From: Labilibaculum antarcticum
Lineage (GTDB): Bacteria > Bacteroidota > Bacteroidia > Bacteroidales > Marinifilaceae
Direction of reading: 5' to 3'
Length of the DNA stretch: 64,000 bases
Assembly: GCF_002356295.1 (NCBI RefSeq)
Contig: NZ_AP018042.1
Location: 1,334,361 to 1,398,360 of the forward strand
Below are positions 60,932 to 64,000 of this stretch, piece by piece. A model generated the notes under the pieces. The model worked only from the letters and a program-made list of their open reading frames with translations. It was not told the DNA's origin and did not search any database. The position numbers were made by a program, and so were the translations under genes. Positions within the stretch are counted from its first letter, which is position 1. Every line of letters starts with the position of its first letter.

Positions 60932-61774
60932 CTATTCATCAATTGAAATTAGCTTCACTTCATAAATAAGAACTGAACCACTTGGAATACCATAGTAAAT
61001 ATCACTATAACTCCCATAAGCCAAATGAGCTGGTATAATTAATTTCCCTTCACCGCCTGCTTTAAAATAAGGAATTCCCTCGGTCCAACCTTTTATTACC
61101 TCTGCAAGATCATATTGACGACCACTAACACTGCTTTCAGTAAAAACGGTATCATCAAGAAATGAACCTATGTAAGAAACAGTAACAGTAGATGTTTCTG
61201 TTGGAAATTCTCCAGTTCCTTCCTCCTCAATAATGTAATACAAACCAGAATCCGTTCTTGCTGCAGTCAAATCTTTATCTTCTAAATAAGTTGCAATTTC
61301 TGCTTGGTTTCTATCTGCAATCATCTCATCAGAAAACACAGTAATCTCAAAAACAAGAACAGATCCACCAGGAACTCCATTGCTATCTTTGCTACCATAT
61401 CCTAAATAAGAAGGAATTAACAACGTTCCTTTTCCTCCTTCTTTAAAATAACTAAGTCCTTCTGACCAGCCTGCAATTACTCCCTGCAAATTAAACGAAA
61501 CCAATTCTCCTTTGCTATCATCTAAAACTGTACCGTTGGTATAAGTCCCTTTGTAGGTAACGGCAACATCAGATGTACTTGTTACTTGTGCTCCAGCACC
61601 TTCTTCTTCGATTACATAATACAAACCAGAATTACTTCTTGTTGCATTTAAACCATGTTCCGCCACATAAGCAACAATCTCTGCTTCATTCTCTACCCTA
61701 TAATCTTTTTCATCATCCGAACTCGAACATGAAACCAAAAAGGCAAATACGATGGCTAATAAGCTATACTTCAT
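60932..61774 (-). CDS. Tandem two-domain FKBP-type lipoprotein
   Basis: This 280-residue lipoprotein has the signal LLAIVFAFLVSC, almost identical to its neighbours, and two FKBP domains. Domain 1 (about 45-150, TYKGTYTNGTVLDDS ... GVPGGSVLVFEITVF) has Leu in place of the usual pocket Phe (VLDD). Domain 2 (about 170-280, SYIGSFLDDTVFTES ... GIPSGSVLIYEVKLIS) has Thr in place of the pocket Asp (FTES). Each domain therefore lacks a different residue of the F-D pair, so isomerase activity may be lowered and a chaperone-like role is possible. The linker EMIADRNQAEIATYLEDKDL repeats the region before domain 1 (ENEAEIVAYVAEHGL). It is the middle gene of three. Confidence 0.92.
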   Translation of the reverse strand: MKYSLLAIVFAFLVSCSSSDDEKDYRVENEAEIVAYVAEHGLNATRSNSGLYYVIEEEGAGAQVTSTSDVAVTYKGTYTNGTVLDDSKGELVSFNLQGVIAGWSEGLSYFKEGGKGTLLIPSYLGYGSKDSNGVPGGSVLVFEITVFSDEMIADRNQAEIATYLEDKDLTAARTDSGLYYIIEEEGTGEFPTETSTVTVSYIGSFLDDTVFTESSVSGRQYDLAEVIKGWTEGIPYFKAGGEGKLIIPAHLAYGSYSDIYYGIPSGSVLIYEVKLISIDE

Positions 61775-61817
61775 TTTATTTAATATTTATGGTAAGATCT
61801 ACTTTTTCAAATAAGAA

Positions 61818-62297
61818 CTACTCATTAATCGAGATCAAATTAATATCAAAAATAAGAACAGAACCACCAGGTATCGTTGAATAGTCGTAATTACCGTAGC
61901 CCAAATGAGCTGGAACTAAAAGTATTCCATTACCACCTTCTTTAAAAAAGGCGATACCTTCAGTCCAACCTTCGATTACCCGATCCAAACCAAAAGAAAC
62001 ACCATTTGTGCCACTTTCATCGAAAACTGTTCCATTCAAATAATAACCTTTATAGGCCACTGTTACATTAGAAGTTCCGTTTGGCTGTTCTCCCGTTCCC
62101 AGTTCATCAATAACGTAATACAAACCAGACTCGCTTCGGCTTGCATCTAAATTGTTGGCAATAACATAGGCGGCTATATCTGCCTCGTTTTGTTCTGTGT
62201 AATCAATCTCCTCTTGTGGTTCACTATTATCAATATTGCTGCTGAGATCGCAAGAAACTAAAAAGGCAAAACACAGGGCTAATAAGCTATACTTCAT
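61818..62297 (-). CDS. FKBP-type prolyl isomerase lipoprotein
   Basis: This 159-residue lipoprotein has signal LLALCFAFLVSC and a single FKBP domain (about 55-159). The pocket is complete: AYKGYYLNGTVFDESG, SFGLDRVIEGWTEGIAFFKE, LLVPAHLGYGNYDYSTIPGG and VLIFDINLIS. Its linker before the domain (QNEADIAAYVIANNLDASRS) matches those of the two downstream paralogues, so the three arose by duplication. It is the first gene of the tandem set, with its own TAnnTTTG box at 62322-62329. The gaps between the FKBP genes are 43 bp each. Confidence 0.93.
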   Translation of the reverse strand: MKYSLLALCFAFLVSCDLSSNIDNSEPQEEIDYTEQNEADIAAYVIANNLDASRSESGLYYVIDELGTGEQPNGTSNVTVAYKGYYLNGTVFDESGTNGVSFGLDRVIEGWTEGIAFFKEGGNGILLVPAHLGYGNYDYSTIPGGSVLIFDINLISINE

Positions 62298-62321
62298 ATC
62301 TATCTATTTTAGTAAGAAAAA

Positions 62322-62329
62322 CAAATATA
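62322..62329 (-). promoter_or_regulatory. Candidate -7 box of the FKBP operon promoter
   Basis: TATATTTG on the minus strand matches TAnnTTTG exactly, 25 bp before the ATG at 62297. No convincing -33 TTG at standard spacing. Confidence 0.45.
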
Positions 62330-62536
62330 GTAAAAAGTGGGAATGCTGCTTACTAATCTCAAAATTGTGCTTGTAAGATTGCAATTTTTAGGAAACACCA
62401 TGGCATGTCCTTACTGTTTCACACCTCTTTTTTACCACTACACCTTCACCCTTATTTATATGTAGACACTTTTTAAATTATCGGTGAAGGACAACAATCC
62501 AAACGATTTGCCGTAAATTCATCTAAAACCGCACTT

Positions 62537-63406
62537 ATGTCGAGATCTATACACGTTCTGTCCTTAGTCTTGTTTGTACTTATTGTAGTAGCAGCAATTG
62601 TAGTTCTAAGTTATTATGGATTCACGTACTATCATCTGAACATTGAAGAACGATTCTATCATTCCGATCATCAGCTGCTGAGACCAAGCGGAGTGCTCGG
62701 GCATGGATTGGGAATTATTGGTTCGTTACTGATTATTACAGGTGTGTTTCTGTATATGGTTCGCAAGAGAATTGCCCGGTTTTCGAGAATTGGCGTACTA
62801 AAATACTGGCTCGAATTTCATATTTTTTTGTGCTCGCTAGGACCTGTTCTGATCCTCTTCCATACAGCCTTTAAATTTGGAGGCATTGTCTCCATTTCGT
62901 TCTGGAGTATGGTGGCAGTTGTAATCAGCGGAATTATTGGGCGATTCATATATATTCAAATTCCCAGAACAATAGAAGGTCGGGAATTGAGTTTATTAGA
63001 AGTAAGAGATACTAAAACCGACGTAGGAGAACTGCTGAAGAAAGAGTACAATTTGAATGAGGAAAGCCATCAAATTATTGTAGCATCGGTGGCTGGAAAT
63101 TCAAATAACACATCGGGATTACTCCTATTTCGATTGATCAAAAAAATGAATCATGATCGAAAAACCTATAAAAAAATAGATTCAGAACTGAAACGAAACA
63201 AACTCTCTGGCACCGAACGAAAGAAAATTAAGCGTTTAGTGATTAATGAAATTGTACTAAATCGAAAAATTGATCGATTAAACTACATGCAGAAACTTTT
63301 CAAGTACTGGCATGTTGCCCATCTGCCATTTGCACTGGTTATGCTGGTTATTTTACTCATTCATGTAGCAGTTACAATCATTTTCGGATACAAGTGGATA
63401 TTCTGA
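62537..63406 (+). CDS. Membrane cytochrome b-like protein with two HX13H pairs
   Basis: This 289-residue membrane protein has about five helices (near 7-30, 50-73, 88-111, 117-140, 262-287). Two pairs of histidines 13 residues apart lie in separate helices: HIFLCSLGPVLILFH (third helix) and HLPFALVMLVILLIH (last helix). This spacing is the bis-His heme-b pattern of ferric-reductase and NADPH-oxidase-like proteins, where four His from two helices hold two stacked hemes. I do not recognise the family. The soluble 150-250 loop (IEGRELSLLEVRDTKTDVGE) may face the cytoplasm. It precedes a Fe-S/flavin oxidoreductase gene by 106 bp, so they may form one electron-transfer unit. Confidence 0.75.
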   Translation: MSRSIHVLSLVLFVLIVVAAIVVLSYYGFTYYHLNIEERFYHSDHQLLRPSGVLGHGLGIIGSLLIITGVFLYMVRKRIARFSRIGVLKYWLEFHIFLCSLGPVLILFHTAFKFGGIVSISFWSMVAVVISGIIGRFIYIQIPRTIEGRELSLLEVRDTKTDVGELLKKEYNLNEESHQIIVASVAGNSNNTSGLLLFRLIKKMNHDRKTYKKIDSELKRNKLSGTERKKIKRLVINEIVLNRKIDRLNYMQKLFKYWHVAHLPFALVMLVILLIHVAVTIIFGYKWIF

Positions 63407-63512
63407 TTATTAGAAGTAATTAGTAATTAAAAATAAACAATCTCATCTCTGATTGCAATTTGCTCCTCAGATTATAGAATAAATACCTCGTCCTAAAACA
63501 GAAGCTTAAAAA

Positions 63513-64000
63513 ATGAATTTATTACTTGAGGAAATAATAATTTACGGCTCCGTATTCTTGCTTTGTTTGTTGGTTGTGTTCATTTACATCCGAAAGCAAA
63601 AAAGAGAATCGAACATTGTTGAGCAAAAAATTACGCAAGCCAAAGCTGATGGATTGTATGAACCGGTATCACTTCATCCGGTAGTTGATCAGCATTCCTG
63701 TATAAAGAGCGGTGCTTGCATAACGGTTTGTCCGGAGAAAGATATTCTGGGAATCCGAAATGGGAAGGCTACCGTAATTAATGCGTCTCAATGCATTGGT
63801 CATGGTGCGTGTTTTCATGCCTGCCCTACCCAAGCCATTAGTTTGTGTATTGGTACCGAAAAACGTGGCTTCGAATTGCCTCATGTCGATCAGAATTTTG
63901 AAACCAATGTACCAGGCATTTTTATTGCCGGCGAATTGGGTGGCATGGGCCTAATAAGAAATGCAGTTGAGCAAGGCAGACAAGCCATCGAGAATCTGAC
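63513..64000 (+). CDS. Membrane-anchored Fe-S / flavin oxidoreductase (C-terminus cut off)
   Basis: The ATG at 63513 opens a frame that stays open to the window edge, 162 codons. One membrane anchor lies at about 8-26 (IIIYGSVFLLCLLVVFIYI). Two Fe-S motifs follow: CIKSGACITVCP (Cys63, 69, 73) and CIGHGACFHACP (Cys94, 100, 104). Each has CX5CX3CP, with Ser66 or His97 where the second Cys of CxxCxxC would be. Then comes VPGIFIAGELGGMGLIRNA, then VEQGRQAIENL, which resembles the flavin-binding end of thioredoxin-reductase-like enzymes. A full FAD/NAD(P) domain should follow beyond the edge. Together with the preceding cytochrome b-like protein it suggests NAD(P)H-to-membrane electron transfer. 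Confidence 0.8.
   Translation, partial: MNLLLEEIIIYGSVFLLCLLVVFIYIRKQKRESNIVEQKITQAKADGLYEPVSLHPVVDQHSCIKSGACITVCPEKDILGIRNGKATVINASQCIGHGACFHACPTQAISLCIGTEKRGFELPHVDQNFETNVPGIFIAGELGGMGLIRNAVEQGRQAIENL

Noticed and set aside
1-64000. Mobile elements, transposases, integrases or prophage genes
   Set aside because: No such proteins or terminal repeats were seen; gene order and composition look like stable chromosomal DNA throughout.

Overview
The window is AT-rich chromosomal DNA of a Bacteroidota bacterium. Three kinds of evidence point there: type IX secretion/gliding genes (gldJ, porU, porV, a PorP/SprF protein, a giant SprB-repeat protein with a type B sorting domain), promoter motifs of the Bacteroidota TAnnTTTG kind, and family-typical housekeeping proteins. 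The nrfHA nitrite-ammonification operon, Rex and two System II cytochrome c assembly sets suggest a facultatively or strictly anaerobic, respiring, probably marine member, perhaps Marinilabiliales-like. That lower-level placement is inference only. No phage, IS element or CRISPR array was found.

Layout. 1-11.9 kb (minus): a cut-off DUF4347/BspA-repeat surface protein, a PorP/SprF outer-membrane protein and a 3174-residue secreted adhesin-like protein. 12.1-20.7 kb (minus): a HlyD-type adaptor, two MacB-like permeases, an ABC ATPase and two unrecognised proteins. Facing away from them (20.9-23.6 kb, plus) is a sigma-54 response regulator and its histidine kinase. 23.7-34.9 kb: a small HTH-like protein, rex, tRNA-Val, folC, PhoH-like ATPase, Ppx/GppA, mtaB, an inositol-phosphatase, an LpxL-type acyltransferase, a glycosyltransferase, then murF with a guanidinium-type SMR exporter. 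35-42.3 kb: gldJ divergent from porU-porV-ispF, the conserved T9SS core locus. 42.5-49.5 kb: CoA-binding protein, thioredoxin, Zn-ribbon coiled-coil protein, Nif3, MerR, M23 peptidase and alaS. 49.5-50.5 kb: a non-coding 124-bp higher-order tandem repeat array. 50.5-59.7 kb: porin, nrfH, nrfA, resB, ccsA (minus) and a divergent fused ccsBA. 59.9-62.3 kb (minus): a cupin and three related FKBP lipoproteins. 62.5 kb-end (plus): a membrane cytochrome b-like protein with two HX13H pairs, followed by a cut-off Fe-S/flavin oxidoreductase.

How the parts work together. PorU and PorV process and attach proteins exported by the T9SS, and the giant protein and its PorP/SprF neighbour look like clients or partners of that system. 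NrfH feeds quinol electrons to NrfA; the neighbouring ResB/CcsA and CcsBA proteins would attach the hemes, including the unusual CXXCK heme of NrfA. The two-component pair probably switches on the adjacent ABC efflux operon. The terminal pair looks like a transmembrane electron-transfer module of unknown substrate.

The items most worth a second look are the 124-bp array and an 11-mer it shares with the nrf/ccsBA control region, the HX13H cytochrome/Fe-S module, the paired heme-attachment systems around nrfHA, the His/Cys pair in the DUF4347 domain, and the modular giant protein.
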